DNA from: Isotricha intestinalis
Taxonomy: Eukaryota > Ciliophora > Litostomatea > Vestibuliferida > Isotrichidae
Direction of reading: 5' to 3'
DNA length: 37,920 bases
Assembly (NCBI GenBank): GCA_023807065.1
Contig: JAJJLU010003690.1
Location: 1 to 37,920, forward strand
In this document: in pieces, positions 20,999 to 31,149 of the stretch
Layout: each line of letters begins with the position of its first letter
Position numbering within the stretch: the stretch's first letter is position 1
Made by a program: the position numbers and the translations under genes
Notes under the pieces: model-generated
Database searches by the model: none
What the model was told of the DNA's origin: nothing
Seen by the model: only the letters and a program-made list of their open reading frames with translations

Positions 20999-21750
20999 CT
21001 AATTATTTTTCTTATCCTCAAGAACTTTTTTTTCTAAAATATTTATATTTTCTTTTTTTTTATTGTTAAAAATATTATTCTCATTAAAAAGTTTTTGATG
21101 ATTCTTTACATGTTTAAAAAATAATTTTGAATATTCCTCATCATTTTTTTGTTTAATATTATTAATTAAATGATTATATACATTTGATTTTAAAAATGAT
21201 TCAAAATATTCATTTATTTGAGGACATTTAATTTTTAATTGTTCACTAATAGACTTTGAAGTAAATTTCATATTTTTTTTAAAAAATATTAAAGTATTTC
21301 TATCAATGTTTAATTCTTTTTTATTTTCTTTCATAAATTTAAAAAAATTTACATTAAGCTTTTTAGTCATACAATCAACTTGATACATTCTTTTTCTATT
21401 TCTAAAAATTTATAAAATAATTTTTAATCTTACTTTGTTTTCCTATAAGTTACAGTAAAAAAAGGTTTTATTTTATATTCTTTTTTTTTATTTATTAAAT
21501 CCAAACATACATTTTTTAAGTTATCAATGTTTTTTTCTTTATTAGAATTCAATTCATAAATATTTTCTATATTAATTTCTTTTGATTTTTCAAAAAAAAG
21601 ATTAGAAATAGTCATTAAAAGCTCAAAATTTTGTTTCATTTGTTCATATTGATTTGAAATAAATTTATTTATTTCATTCAATGCAAAAATTATATTAGGG
21701 AAATCAAAAAGAAATCCATAAATATTATTTGCTAATTGATAATTATTCAT
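20999..21750 (-). CDS. Hypothetical 239-aa protein (two exons)
   Basis: Two adjacent leftward frames join across a 32-nt intron into one protein. Exon 1 is 21750-21434 and exon 2 is 21401-20999. The splice keeps the frame (ACA AA|A AAT) and yields 239 aa. The protein is helical and charged: an N-terminal segment with YGFLFDFPNIIFALNEI, a middle basic link (TYRKTKNRKR) across the splice, then KFTSKSISEQLKIKCPQINEYF, which looks like a folded helical unit. The C-terminal 40 residues are Lys/Asn rich. I see no membrane segment and do not recognise the family. Confidence 0.7.
21402..21433 (-). other. 32-nt intron of the 239-aa gene
   Basis: On the minus strand it starts GTAAGATT and ends TTTTTAG. 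Without splicing, the first frame ends at a TAA that overlaps the GTAA donor. With splicing, the total coding length is 720 nt and in frame. Confidence 0.8.
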
Positions 21751-23365
21751 TTTAAAAACAAATAATAAATAAAACTATACAAAAAAATTCTGTTTTTATT
21801 TTTCAATAAAATAATTTATAAACATCATAAATAGTAAAGTAATTGTTAATAAGAAAGAAAACATTTTAATAAATATATTTTTAATTTTAATATTGGTAAT
21901 AAGTGAGAAATTACTTTAAATTGTCTAATTTTGTTTTCTCATTTGGATATTGAATTATTTTTTTTTTTGGAAAAATAATTATTTTTTTAGGCAGCCATAA
22001 TGGATTTATCTCACGCAAAAAGTAAAATTTTCAAAAAGTATATCTTGATTTATATATCCAAATAATCATTAAATTTCGAATTTTTAACTAATTTTTTAAT
22101 ATTTATTACTAAAAAATCATAAATAATTCACAAAAATTAATTTTAATTTGAAAACATATTATATATTAATAAAAAAACTAACAACAAATTTAAATTAATA
22201 AATATATATGAAAGTAATATGAAATTCAAGAAAAGCTTTTTAAACATGTTAAAAAAGTAAAATTAAGAAATTTTGAGTTAAAAAAATTAAATTGTTTTAA
22301 TCTGTTAAAATACACTTTTTTTTTAATTTCAGGAGTTTCATTTTTAATTGATTAAGAATTTTTTTTTCTCTCATTTATGAACTTGAATTAATAAACTATG
22401 AATAAAATTCATATAATAAAATAATTTCCTCATAAACAATATTATATATCAATAAAGAAGTTATATCTTTTTCAAAAATCTAAAAAATAAAAAGATATCT
22501 TTTTAAACATCACATTTCACATAAAAAAAATAAAAAATCTTAGATAATATTTTAAGGTAAAATATTCATAATAATCCATATTTAAATTTGAGACGATATA
22601 ATTTTGAATATTTTTGAATTCCATTTTAACAATTAATGTAAAATAATCACAAGATTGTTATATAATTAATTTTTATTTTAAGATTATTTGTTTTACAATT
22701 ATTTAATTTTTCTAATCTTCATTCGTGAATATTAATAAAAGATAATTATCTTTAAAATTTATTTTAATATTATTTTTTTTTTAAGTAAATAAGTATGAAA
22801 TTAAATAGAATGTATTTTATTTCTCATAAAAAAAACATTTGGGTTTAACAAAATTGATAAATTAAAGTAGTAATTTAAAAGGAAAAATATATTATAATAA
22901 ATATTAAAATTTAATAAATTATTTGAATAATAAAATAAACTAATGAATTCTTCAATGTAATGTTATTTACATTAATTATTTGAAACAAATAATTTAATTT
23001 TTTAATTATTTTTAATTTATTTATTTTTATTATATATTTAAACAACAAAAGAAGAAAAAATAGAAAAGAATTAAATAAGATAATATAATAAAAGAGTAAA
23101 ATTAATTTCAATGACATTAAATGAGACGATAAATTAAAATACCAAAAATTAAATCTATTATAGATTTTATCATAATATTTAATAAGGATTATACGATAAG
23201 AAGATTATTCTTATATAAAAAATCTTTAAATCAATAAAAAGTATCAGAAAAAAATAATATTTAAATATAAAGATTTTAAAAGTTAAAAATATAATAAAAA
23301 ATAAATATATTATTTAATACTGTTAAAAAAGATATAAAAATTATCCTCAATCAAAAAAAAAATAA
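21751..23365. other. 1.6-kb gene-free AT-rich region
   Basis: No supported gene is present. A 68-codon minus-strand frame at 22911-23117 is almost all Leu, Ile, Phe, Lys and Asn and is what A/T-only DNA gives by chance. A small G+C patch near 21989-22016 (GGCAGCCATAATGG) has no open frame of note. I found no tRNA, repeat array or decayed gene that I could defend. Confidence 0.5.
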
Positions 23366-25111
23366 CTAAATTTTAAACTCAAAATTTTTGGCTTGATTAT
23401 TATTAATATGTCCTCTTCTACTTTGCATTCCAAATAAAATTCCATTATTATTATTATTATTATTACTTTCATTATTTCTCCGATTAAAATTATCTCCAAT
23501 CATCATTCCTCCATTATCATTATTACTAAATAAATTATTATTACTATAATTATTACCCATATGTCTTCTTACATTATAATCATTTTTCATAATAATAGGT
23601 TGTTGAAGGGGAATTGATGAAATATTAGTAAATCCATCATTATTAAATTGAAATTTATTTCCCACTGAAATTGGATTATTCATTTTATTTTCAGTTTCTT
23701 CTAAAAATTTCCTTGCACTTCTTTTTCTATTTCCATTATTATTATTTAAATTTGGATTTAAAATAACATTAGTATCAAAATCTAAAGGATCTGAATCATT
23801 ATTGAATTTTCTTTTAGGAGAAATATTTTCTTCTTTTCTGACGTTAAAATTAGGAGAACTATAAGGTATTTCTCTTCTATTATAATTCATATTATTATTT
23901 TTATTACTATATGTTCTGATATTACTCTTATTATTATTATAATTATTATTATTATTATTGTTATTGTCATTAGATTCTATTTTTTCATCAATAATGAAAT
24001 CATTTAATTGTGAAGAAATTCCATAATCAAATATTTTTCTTTCTTTTTCAATAGCAACATCTTCTTCTCTTTTTTCTCTTTTTAATTTATTTATTAATTT
24101 ATCAAATCCTTCAGTATCATTAAGCATTTTATCAATAGAACTTCTATTAGTATTTTTTCTACTTTCCCTAACAATACTAGAATTTCCAAAAGAAGAAAGT
24201 TGTTTAGTCATAGGATAATTAGTAAAGAAAGGATGATTAAGAAGATTTTGAGCAGTAGCTCTTTTATTAGGATCCCATTGAAGCATTTGTTTCATTAAAT
24301 CAATAGCATCACTACTTGCATCATGAATAATACTATCTAATTCAACGCCATTAAAATTAGGAAATTTAATATTAATCATTTTTGCCATTTGTAAACCTTC
24401 ATTCCAAGTATAATGATTAGGAGTACCTAAAATAGAGCAAATTTTGAATAAAACTTCTTTTTCATTATTTCCAAAAAATAAAGGTTGAGGATGTAAATAC
24501 ATTTCAGCCATAATACATCCAAGTCCCCAAATATCAACAGGAGAATTATAATTAGTACTTTTTAATATACATTCTGGAGCTCTATAATATCTTGTTGATA
24601 CATATTCTGTATAAGGAGGTACTGATCTTATTTCTCTTGCTAAACCAAAATCTGCTATTTTTATATTTTCTCCTACACAAAGTAAATTTTCTGGCTTCAT
24701 ATCTCTATGAAAAAAACCATATTTATGCATGTATGCAAGTCCTAATAATGTTTGATATGTTATTGATCTTATTTTATCCTCTGATAAATGTTTAGGACTA
24801 TTACTTTTCATTAATTCAAATAAATCACGTTCCATGTATTCAAATACTAAATTTAATGTTCCTGATTCTTTTATGAATATTATTTGCTTTAATTTTATTA
24901 TACTTTCTTGTCCTTTTTGATATGAAATTGCATCAGAATGAAGTTTTTGTAATGATTTTACTTCACGAAGTTCTAAACAATCTTCCCATTTTGAATACTT
25001 TTTTTTTAATATTTTTATCGCTACTAAGTCACCTGTTGATTTCTCACGAGCTTTATATACATCAGCAAAGGAACCTCCTCCTAAACGTGTTATCATTTCA
25101 TAATCTTCCAT
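23366..25111 (-). CDS. RCK-family protein kinase (MAK/ICK/MOK-like)
   Basis: This Ser/Thr kinase (581 aa) is of the CMGC RCK group, whose members control cilium length and intraflagellar transport. The kinase domain is residues 4-298: glycine loop GGGSFADVY (11-19), Lys33 in AIKIL, Glu50 of helix C, HRDMKPEN (135-142), DFGLA (154-158), activation loop with T168-E-Y170, then STRYYRAPE and DIWGLGCIMAE. The TxY activation motif and the short CMGC insert fit MAK/ICK, although animal MAK/ICK usually have TDY. All catalytic residues are present, so it should be active. The C-terminal ~280 residues are Asn-rich and disordered, with AAT-encoded poly-Asn runs, typical of the long tails of this group. 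It ends with TAG. The first ~540 nt use A-ending synonymous codons and the rest T-ending ones. Confidence 0.9.
   Translation of the reverse strand: MEDYEMITRLGGGSFADVYKAREKSTGDLVAIKILKKKYSKWEDCLELREVKSLQKLHSDAISYQKGQESIIKLKQIIFIKESGTLNLVFEYMERDLFELMKSNSPKHLSEDKIRSITYQTLLGLAYMHKYGFFHRDMKPENLLCVGENIKIADFGLAREIRSVPPYTEYVSTRYYRAPECILKSTNYNSPVDIWGLGCIMAEMYLHPQPLFFGNNEKEVLFKICSILGTPNHYTWNEGLQMAKMINIKFPNFNGVELDSIIHDASSDAIDLMKQMLQWDPNKRATAQNLLNHPFFTNYPMTKQLSSFGNSSIVRESRKNTNRSSIDKMLNDTEGFDKLINKLKREKREEDVAIEKERKIFDYGISSQLNDFIIDEKIESNDNNNNNNNNYNNNKSNIRTYSNKNNNMNYNRREIPYSSPNFNVRKEENISPKRKFNNDSDPLDFDTNVILNPNLNNNNGNRKRSARKFLEETENKMNNPISVGNKFQFNNDGFTNISSIPLQQPIIMKNDYNVRRHMGNNYSNNNLFSNNDNGGMMIGDNFNRRNNESNNNNNNNGILFGMQSRRGHINNNQAKNFEFKI
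23444..23465. repeat. (ATT)n trinucleotide run coding poly-Asn
   Basis: A 22-bp ATT repeat (AAT on the coding strand) encodes part of a poly-Asn run in the kinase tail. A second, interrupted AAT tract lies near 23930-23965 in the same gene. Such runs are prone to length change. Confidence 0.8.
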
Positions 25112-25524
25112 CTTTTATGTTTTATTTTTTGATTTTTTTTAATTTTTTATTTTTTTAAAGTTTTGAGTAGATGTTTTTAAGGAAAAAGAGAATTCAATTT
25201 AATATTTTTTAATAGTGTTTAAAAATATTTAAATATAAAAAGATAAATTTAAAAATGGTGATTTAATAGTTAAAAAGAATAAAATTAAAAATATAATATT
25301 ATATTCTAATAAAAATAATAATTTAATATTAGAAAAAAAAAGAAGAAATAATATTAATCAATTTTAATTAAAATTTTGGTAAAAAAAAAATTAAAAATTA
25401 TAATGAATCAATTAAACAATTTATTTTTTAAATGAAAAAATCAAATATATTATTTTTATGAAATGAATATAATATTATATTTAAATAAAAATAATTCGTA
25501 TAAAAAAAAAGAATTAGTTAAAAA
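25112..25524. promoter_or_regulatory. Promoter region of the RCK kinase
   Basis: A 413-bp spacer sits upstream of the kinase ATG and downstream of the RING/B-box gene stop... both genes point left, so the kinase stop side is not here: this spacer carries no coding sequence and should hold the kinase promoter is on its left edge, read leftward. It consists almost only of A and T with poly-A and poly-T runs. No motif is recognised. Confidence 0.35.
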
Positions 25525-26679
25525 TTATTTATTGAAAGAAGAAACTAAATTATTATTATTATAATCATTATAATCAAAATTTAAAGGATTATTATTACTA
25601 ATTTTATTTTTAAAATCCATTCCATAAATTTGTCTTTGAACTAAAAATTTTTGAGAATCAAATTTTGGAAATTTTTTAACTCCTTTCATTGTATTAATTT
25701 CAAAATTTAATGAATTTAAAGCATTAATCATAGAATCAAATGAAGATTTATCAATATCAATTCTTAAATTAGATATTAAATCTAAATTTGGCATTTTATT
25801 TAATTCAATTATTTCACTTTGATTTAAAATTTTATTTTTATTCTCACAATAAAAATTAATTAGTTTAAATTCATCTTTTCTTAATAAATAAGCATTTATT
25901 GTATCTATTAATTTATTAAGAGAAATAATTTTAGAACGAATAATATGATTATATGTATTTAATTCTTGAATATTTTCCATAAGAGAATTTTCAGTCTTTT
26001 CAATAATTTCTTTTTCTTTTTGATTTAATTTAATTCTAATTTGTTCAAAAGCATTTTTAATATCATTCTTACATTTATTATTTAAATTTCCAATTTCTAT
26101 TTTTTTCTTTTCAATAACATTATCTAAATTTTTAAGTTCGTTAACTTTATTATTAACATGAATAGATAATTCTTCAGATTTACTGTAAACTAAAGGATAA
26201 GCCTTTTTAATATTCATTACTTCATGATTTTTATGAATTCCATGAACAACACATTCTGAGCAAACACATTTTGATAAACAATCTAAGCAAATATAAGTTA
26301 ATAATTCTCCATGTTCATTACATATATTTTCATTATTATTTATTTTATTAAAATTATTTGATTGATTAAAATAAGTTAAATTTACATATCCATTTGAATT
26401 ATTATCATAATTTAAATTATTTAAATTTTCCTCATTATTAATATTTTCATTATTATTTTCATTTGCTATTGATAATATTTCTTTTGATGTTTCATTATCT
26501 ATTTCTGTTTCACTTCCACATAAATCACATATTACTATTTGAGTTTTATTTATTCCTTTTGATTCTTGTCTTGATAAATTTTCTGCTGCACATTGAATAC
26601 ATAAATTATGCTCACATGAAAGTAATAAAGTCTCTTCTGTTTTATTATTACATTTTGAACAATATATTTCTTCTGACAT
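25525..26679 (-). CDS. RING and B-box zinc-finger coiled-coil protein (TRIM-like)
   Basis: This is a possible E3 ubiquitin ligase or scaffold of 384 aa. An N-terminal RING-type pattern is complete: C7-x2-C10, C22-x-H24-x2-C27-x2-C30, C51-x2-C54. An Asn-rich linker follows (about 70-115), then a B-box with C120-x2-H123, C131-x2-C134, C140-x2-C143 and later His ligands (H146-H152). Residues ~165-250 are a long charged helix, likely the coiled coil of the RBCC arrangement. The C-terminal part (~260-345) holds a further helical region and no recognisable SPRY or NHL domain. RING plus B-box plus coiled coil defines TRIM-like proteins. Such architectures are common in ciliates and other protists. 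Substrate unknown. Confidence 0.82.
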   Translation of the reverse strand: MSEEIYCSKCNNKTEETLLLSCEHNLCIQCAAENLSRQESKGINKTQIVICDLCGSETEIDNETSKEILSIANENNNENINNEENLNNLNYDNNSNGYVNLTYFNQSNNFNKINNNENICNEHGELLTYICLDCLSKCVCSECVVHGIHKNHEVMNIKKAYPLVYSKSEELSIHVNNKVNELKNLDNVIEKKKIEIGNLNNKCKNDIKNAFEQIRIKLNQKEKEIIEKTENSLMENIQELNTYNHIIRSKIISLNKLIDTINAYLLRKDEFKLINFYCENKNKILNQSEIIELNKMPNLDLISNLRIDIDKSSFDSMINALNSLNFEINTMKGVKKFPKFDSQKFLVQRQIYGMDFKNKISNNNPLNFDYNDYNNNNLVSSFNK

Positions 26680-27031
26680 TTTTTTTTTAATATGAATATT
26701 TAAAAAAGATTTAAAAGAATATAAAATTTTATATACATCATTAAAAAAATTTATTTTAAAATGTTAATATTACTTATATTGACTTTTACTTTAACATAGG
26801 AATCTAAAAAATTAATGACAATTTAGTTTTAAAAATAATAATTTTATGTTTTCATATATATAAAAAGTTTCCAAAAAAATTTATAAAAATTTAAGAAAAT
26901 TACATTAATGGTCTTTGAATTAACAAAAATAATTCATCAATTATTTTAAATTTAATTTACCATAATTTATTTACTATACTTTTATTTTCTAACCTTTTCA
27001 TATAAAATCATTAAATTAATTATAATTGAAT
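26680..27031. promoter_or_regulatory. Intergenic region upstream of the RING/B-box gene
   Basis: A 352-bp A/T-rich spacer lies between the ATG of the leftward RING/B-box gene and the stop of the leftward cyclin gene. It must contain the promoter of the RING/B-box gene and the 3' UTR of the cyclin. No motif stands out. Confidence 0.4.
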
Positions 27032-27790
27032 TTACAAAGAATAAAGAGCATTAATGTTACAATTGTTATTAATAATATCTTTATTTGAATTAATAATAGA
27101 ATTAAATAAAATATTTTCGATATTTCTTAATACTAAAATATTAATATTTAATATTTTAAAACATTCAACAAAAATAAAATATGAAATTTGACTTTGTGGT
27201 ATTGTAATTATCATATCATTTAATAAATAATTTTTTAATAACATTTCATTCATTTTCCTAAAATTATGAATTAAGAATTCATTATTATGAAAATAAACAT
27301 TAAAAATTTTTAAATAAACATTACTAAAATCAATAGCTGTTGAATATAAAGTTTTAAAATTTAATTTTTTTAAAATTTCAAATTCCATTTTTGTTAAATC
27401 TTCTTTTTTATAAATTTTATATTGAGGAGAATTTAAAATATTTTCTGTAAAAAAAGAAGTGTAATTACAATTAATTTCTTCTAATTTTGTTCCTAAACTT
27501 AAAGAAGAAATTGCAATTAAATTTAATTTTTCTTGAGTTAAATTACAATTATTTAATTTTGATAAATATTGTTCAAATATAATAACAGTTCTGTAAAGTG
27601 TTTGAATTGAAAAATTTAAATTATCACAAAGAAATATTAACCAGTTAATTATTTGATATCTTTCTTTAGATAAAGAAATTGGATAATTGATAGGTTCTAT
27701 TATTTTTGGTTCTTTCTTTTTATAATTATCTAAATCTTGTATAAATTCGCTTATTTGGTTAATATTATTATACAAATTGTTCATTAACAT
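27032..27790 (-). CDS. Cyclin-box protein
   Basis: This is a likely regulatory partner of a cyclin-dependent kinase, 252 aa from the ATG at 27790. An upstream TTG at 27799 could extend the frame by three residues but is not a credible start; a second Met lies two codons in. Residues ~40-150 form a cyclin box: RYQIINWLIFLCDNLNFS corresponds to the R-x-I-x-x-W-L helix of cyclins A/B/D, TLYRTVIIFEQYLS to helix 2, LIAISSLSLGTKLEE to the central helix with its K-x-E-E pair, and MEFEILKKLNF to helix 5. The key Lys and Glu that contact the kinase are both present. The rest is a degenerate second fold and an Asn-rich tail. No destruction box is evident. The exact cyclin class cannot be told. Confidence 0.83.
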   Translation of the reverse strand: MLMNNLYNNINQISEFIQDLDNYKKKEPKIIEPINYPISLSKERYQIINWLIFLCDNLNFSIQTLYRTVIIFEQYLSKLNNCNLTQEKLNLIAISSLSLGTKLEEINCNYTSFFTENILNSPQYKIYKKEDLTKMEFEILKKLNFKTLYSTAIDFSNVYLKIFNVYFHNNEFLIHNFRKMNEMLLKNYLLNDMIITIPQSQISYFIFVECFKILNINILVLRNIENILFNSIINSNKDIINNNCNINALYSL

Positions 27791-28188
27791 ATATTTCAAT
27801 AAATAATAATTAATTTCATAAAAACTGGTTAATAATAATTATTTTTTTTAATTAAATTTATAAATTTGTTTTTATAAATATAAAAAAAATAGAATAAAAT
27901 ATTAACATTTTGAACTAGAAATAAATGTTAATAACTTTCATTTAATTATTTTCTTTTTAATTTTTCGGATCGGAACTTCATTATCAATTATTTATTCTTT
28001 AAAATTTATTTTTTTTTAAAATTTTTTCTTTATTCTTTTTATATTAAATTTTTTAAGCTTATTAACTTATCTAATTCTAATTTTTTTACCTATTTTTAAT
28101 AAAATTAGAAATAAATAGTTTTTGAATATTCTTTAATCGATATCTTAATTTTTTATATATTCTATTTTTATATTATTTTAATTATTCT
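27791..28188. promoter_or_regulatory. Intergenic region upstream of the cyclin gene
   Basis: A 398-bp spacer lies between the cyclin ATG and the stop of the leftward ankyrin-DHHC gene. It should hold the cyclin promoter. A small patch of higher complexity at about 27965-27980 (TCGGATCGGAAC) stands out from the A/T background and gives a short minus-strand frame of 11 codons, which may be an upstream open reading frame of the cyclin mRNA. No further signal is seen. Confidence 0.4.
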
Positions 28189-29781
28189 TTATGATAATAA
28201 AAAAGGGATTATCATTGAAAATAAAATAATAAACATTAATAAACAATAAAAAATCAAAACAACAGTTATTAAAATTGAAATAAACAAATTTCCATTACAA
28301 TTGTCATTATTAGTAAAAATGCCTAAATAAATATATTTATATTCAAAAATATCAATTAAATATAATACACTAGAAATTGCATTGAAAAGGAAAGTGAAAA
28401 CAATAAAAACTAAAAAAATATAAAAATACTTTTTATTATTTTTGTTAATACAAATATTTAACCAAAAACAATGATGATCCCAATCATCAATACATTTATC
28501 ACAAGCACAACAATGTTGAGTATTTTGTTTCATGTCTTTTTCACATCTTAAACAAATAAAACAATTGTTATGATATTTTTCAAATAAAGATTTATGATTT
28601 TCTGAATCATTTATTTTTGTTGAACATTCACTTTTTGGATATAAACTTGTTGTTATTGAATCATTATCATTTGCATTAAATTTACTGTTTATTTCTATTT
28701 CATTCTTATTTATTTCATTATTTTTTTCTTTTTTTATATGAAATAATATTGAAATTATTAATGTTATTGATTCAAAAATAATATCTAAATAATTAAAAAT
28801 ATTTTCATATGTGAAAGATTCATTTCCTAAACAATTAAAACTAAAATTTGAATTTAAATACCTGATTTTACATAAAAGTTGAATGAAAATAATACTTATT
28901 AAATAAATAAATAATACAATATCTTTTCTTTGATTTTTTAAACTTTCATAATTAATTTTACATTGAAAGTAAATTTCAAAGCAATTTTTTTGTTTTAAAA
29001 CATTTTTAATATTATCATCATTAATGTAATGATAAGGAGTTCTTCCTTTATTATCTTTAATAAATTTAAAAGCCCCATTTAAAATTAATTTAACAGCAAT
29101 TTCACGATTAGCAGAATAAAAAATAGGAGTTCTTCCTTCATTATCTTTAATATTTAAATCACAACCTAAGTCAACTAAAGCATTTACACATTCATAATTT
29201 CCTTTATAACAAGCTAAATGTAAAGGAGTACTTCCAACTAAATTTTTTTCATTTAAATATTTAATTTTATTTTTATATAAATTAAAAAAATATAATATTG
29301 ATATTACATGATTTGAATCTGCTGCTAAGTGAAATACATTTGTTCTATTTGACTTTATTAAATTATTTAATAATGATGTATTGTTTTCTATATATTTGGT
29401 TAATACTATAAATAAATTATATTCTCCATAATCACTTGATATTTCTAATATGTTTTTTCCACTTATATCTTCGTTTAAAAATGTCTCGTTTAATTGTTGT
29501 GATGTTAATATTTTAGAAAAAACCGATAATATTATATTTAAGTAAAAATCCTCATTTTGATTTAAAAATATTTGAGGAAGATTACTTCTTTCTCCATCTT
29601 TTATTTCATTTGGATTTGATATATTTTTTTCTTTTAAATATAATATTATTTTATTCTCTATTTCTTCTTTTGGCTTCTTTTTATTGTCTTTTATTAATTG
29701 ATTTATTTCTTTTATTATTTTTAAGTTTTTCATTAAAACAGTATTTTTTGAATTTTCTTTATTTTCTTCAATATCTATCAT
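28189..29781 (-). CDS. Ankyrin-repeat DHHC protein S-acyltransferase
   Basis: This is a palmitoyltransferase that adds fatty acyl groups to Cys of other proteins on Golgi or other membranes; it belongs to the ankyrin-bearing DHHC group (ZDHHC17/AKR1 type). It has 530 aa. Ankyrin repeats occupy about residues 105-265 (TPLHLACYKGNYECVNALVD is the clearest, then EGRTPIFYSA and KGRTPYHYI). Hydrophobic segments lie at ~288-304, ~329-348, ~451-475 and ~499-528. The zinc-binding Cys-rich domain is 407-445 (C-x2-C-x10-HCCACDKC) with the catalytic D435-H-H-C438 in DDWDHHC. The protein has four membrane segments, where the animal ankyrin-DHHC enzymes have six, and stops within or right after the last one, so the usual cytosolic C-terminal TTxE and PaCCT motifs are missing. 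It could be truncated relative to the family. Confidence 0.9.
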   Translation of the reverse strand: MIDIEENKENSKNTVLMKNLKIIKEINQLIKDNKKKPKEEIENKIILYLKEKNISNPNEIKDGERSNLPQIFLNQNEDFYLNIILSVFSKILTSQQLNETFLNEDISGKNILEISSDYGEYNLFIVLTKYIENNTSLLNNLIKSNRTNVFHLAADSNHVISILYFFNLYKNKIKYLNEKNLVGSTPLHLACYKGNYECVNALVDLGCDLNIKDNEGRTPIFYSANREIAVKLILNGAFKFIKDNKGRTPYHYINDDNIKNVLKQKNCFEIYFQCKINYESLKNQRKDIVLFIYLISIIFIQLLCKIRYLNSNFSFNCLGNESFTYENIFNYLDIIFESITLIISILFHIKKEKNNEINKNEIEINSKFNANDNDSITTSLYPKSECSTKINDSENHKSLFEKYHNNCFICLRCEKDMKQNTQHCCACDKCIDDWDHHCFWLNICINKNNKKYFYIFLVFIVFTFLFNAISSVLYLIDIFEYKYIYLGIFTNNDNCNGNLFISILITVVLIFYCLLMFIILFSMIIPFLLS

Positions 29782-29835
29782 TTTTTTTCAAATGTTTAAT
29801 ATAATTTTTTATTATTTAAATTATTTATTAAATGT

Positions 29836-30876
29836 TTAATTTTTATTTAATTTATTCAAATAAATTGTATTTAAATTAATTGTATTTGAGTTTTCTTTTA
29901 ATAACAAAAATTTATGTAATGTATCGTAATAATTAAATTCTTCTTGTTTTGATTCATATCCCGATAAGTAAATATTATTATTTTGAATATTATTTAAATT
30001 TTGATTTTCTTCATAATTCCCAATATTAAACACTGAACCACTTTCATAAAATTGTTTACAATCATTATTATCTTTATCAGTAACATCTATAAATTCTTCA
30101 TCAATAAAAATTTCACTTTTTGAATCATTATTTATATTATTATCTAAGCAATAAACTTCATATTCTAAATTTTCGATTTCTATTTTTTCCTTTTCACAAT
30201 AATTAATTTCTTTTTCTTCATTATTTATATTTTCTTCTTCAGATTCTTTATTTATATCATTAGATAATTCATTTGTTAAGAATTCAATTCTTGCAGAAAT
30301 TTCTTCATTCATATTTGCTTTTAATATTTCATTTTCAGTTTCTAATATTAAATTTTTCGAAATATAATTCACGAGTAATTCAAGTTTTCCTATTTCATCA
30401 TCAATTAATACAATTAATATTTTTTCAAATTTATTTTCATCAATTTTAAAATCATTTTCTTTTTTTTCTAATTCAATTTCTAATGAATAATCAATATTTT
30501 TTTGTTTAAATTTAAAAAATGTGTATAAAGGTAAAATCTTTAATAATACTAATATTGTTTTTTTTATCATTAAAAGTTTTTTATTCATTTTATTTAGATT
30601 TATAAATTTCATTTTTGAATCATCATTTAATGTAATATTAAAATTCCATTTTTCAACAACAAATTCAACGTTTTTTCTTTTAAAAAAAATCCCAAAACTT
30701 ATTTTTTGGTTCGAATTAATTTTAAACTCAAAATTACTCAATAAATTTTCTTTATAATTGAAATCTCTTAAAGCCAAAATATCATTTTTAGAATTCATAA
30801 TTATAGATTCAATGTAATTTAACCATTTTTCAGTTGAAGAAGATTTATTATTATTTCTATTATTGTTTTTGAACAT
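29836..30876 (-). CDS. ATG13: ATG13-like autophagy protein (HORMA domain)
   Basis: This is a likely subunit of the ATG1/ULK autophagy initiation complex, 346 aa. The first ~175 residues follow the ATG13 HORMA fold: a helix near the N-terminus (EKWLNYIESIIMNSKNDIL), strands ISFGIFF and VEFVVEKWNFNI (ATG13 has an E-x-W-x-L strand here), then KKLLMIKKTILVLLKILPLY followed by a T-F-F-K-F-K-Q-K turn and YSLEIEL, corresponding to the LLLKSLLxxTRxxPAYRL helix-strand of ATG13. The remainder is acidic and disordered, and much shorter than the tail in yeast or animals. A DSxxF-like FNIGNYEE segment near 290 might be an interaction motif, but that is speculation. Only 54 bp separate its stop from the start of the downstream DHHC gene. 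Confidence 0.72.
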   Translation of the reverse strand: MFKNNNRNNNKSSSTEKWLNYIESIIMNSKNDILALRDFNYKENLLSNFEFKINSNQKISFGIFFKRKNVEFVVEKWNFNITLNDDSKMKFINLNKMNKKLLMIKKTILVLLKILPLYTFFKFKQKNIDYSLEIELEKKENDFKIDENKFEKILIVLIDDEIGKLELLVNYISKNLILETENEILKANMNEEISARIEFLTNELSNDINKESEEENINNEEKEINYCEKEKIEIENLEYEVYCLDNNINNDSKSEIFIDEEFIDVTDKDNNDCKQFYESGSVFNIGNYEENQNLNNIQNNNIYLSGYESKQEEFNYYDTLHKFLLLKENSNTINLNTIYLNKLNKN

Positions 30877-31149
30877 TAAATATCATTTTTTTTTAAACTA
30901 AATTTTAAATTAATAATAATAACTATAAAAAAAAATAAATATAATAATAATTTTGTTTAAAAACATTATCATATGTATTTATATAAAAAATAAAGATTTT
31001 CAAATATAAAGAAATAAAGAATTTAATTTTGATAATTAATGATAAATTTATTTAAGAATTAAATTAAAACTTAATTGAAATGATCAAAAAAAATTTATTA
31101 AAGATTATTTCTTTTTTAAAGCTTATTATTTATTAAATAAAAAATCATT
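30877..31149. promoter_or_regulatory. Divergent promoter, ATG13-like and unknown gene
   Basis: A 273-bp spacer lies between two diverging start codons. The content is A/T-rich with no recognised element. Confidence 0.4.

Noticed and set aside
22911..23117. 68-codon minus-strand frame rich in Leu/Ile/Phe
   Set aside because: The composition is what A/T-only DNA yields by chance; no domain, no neighbouring exon.
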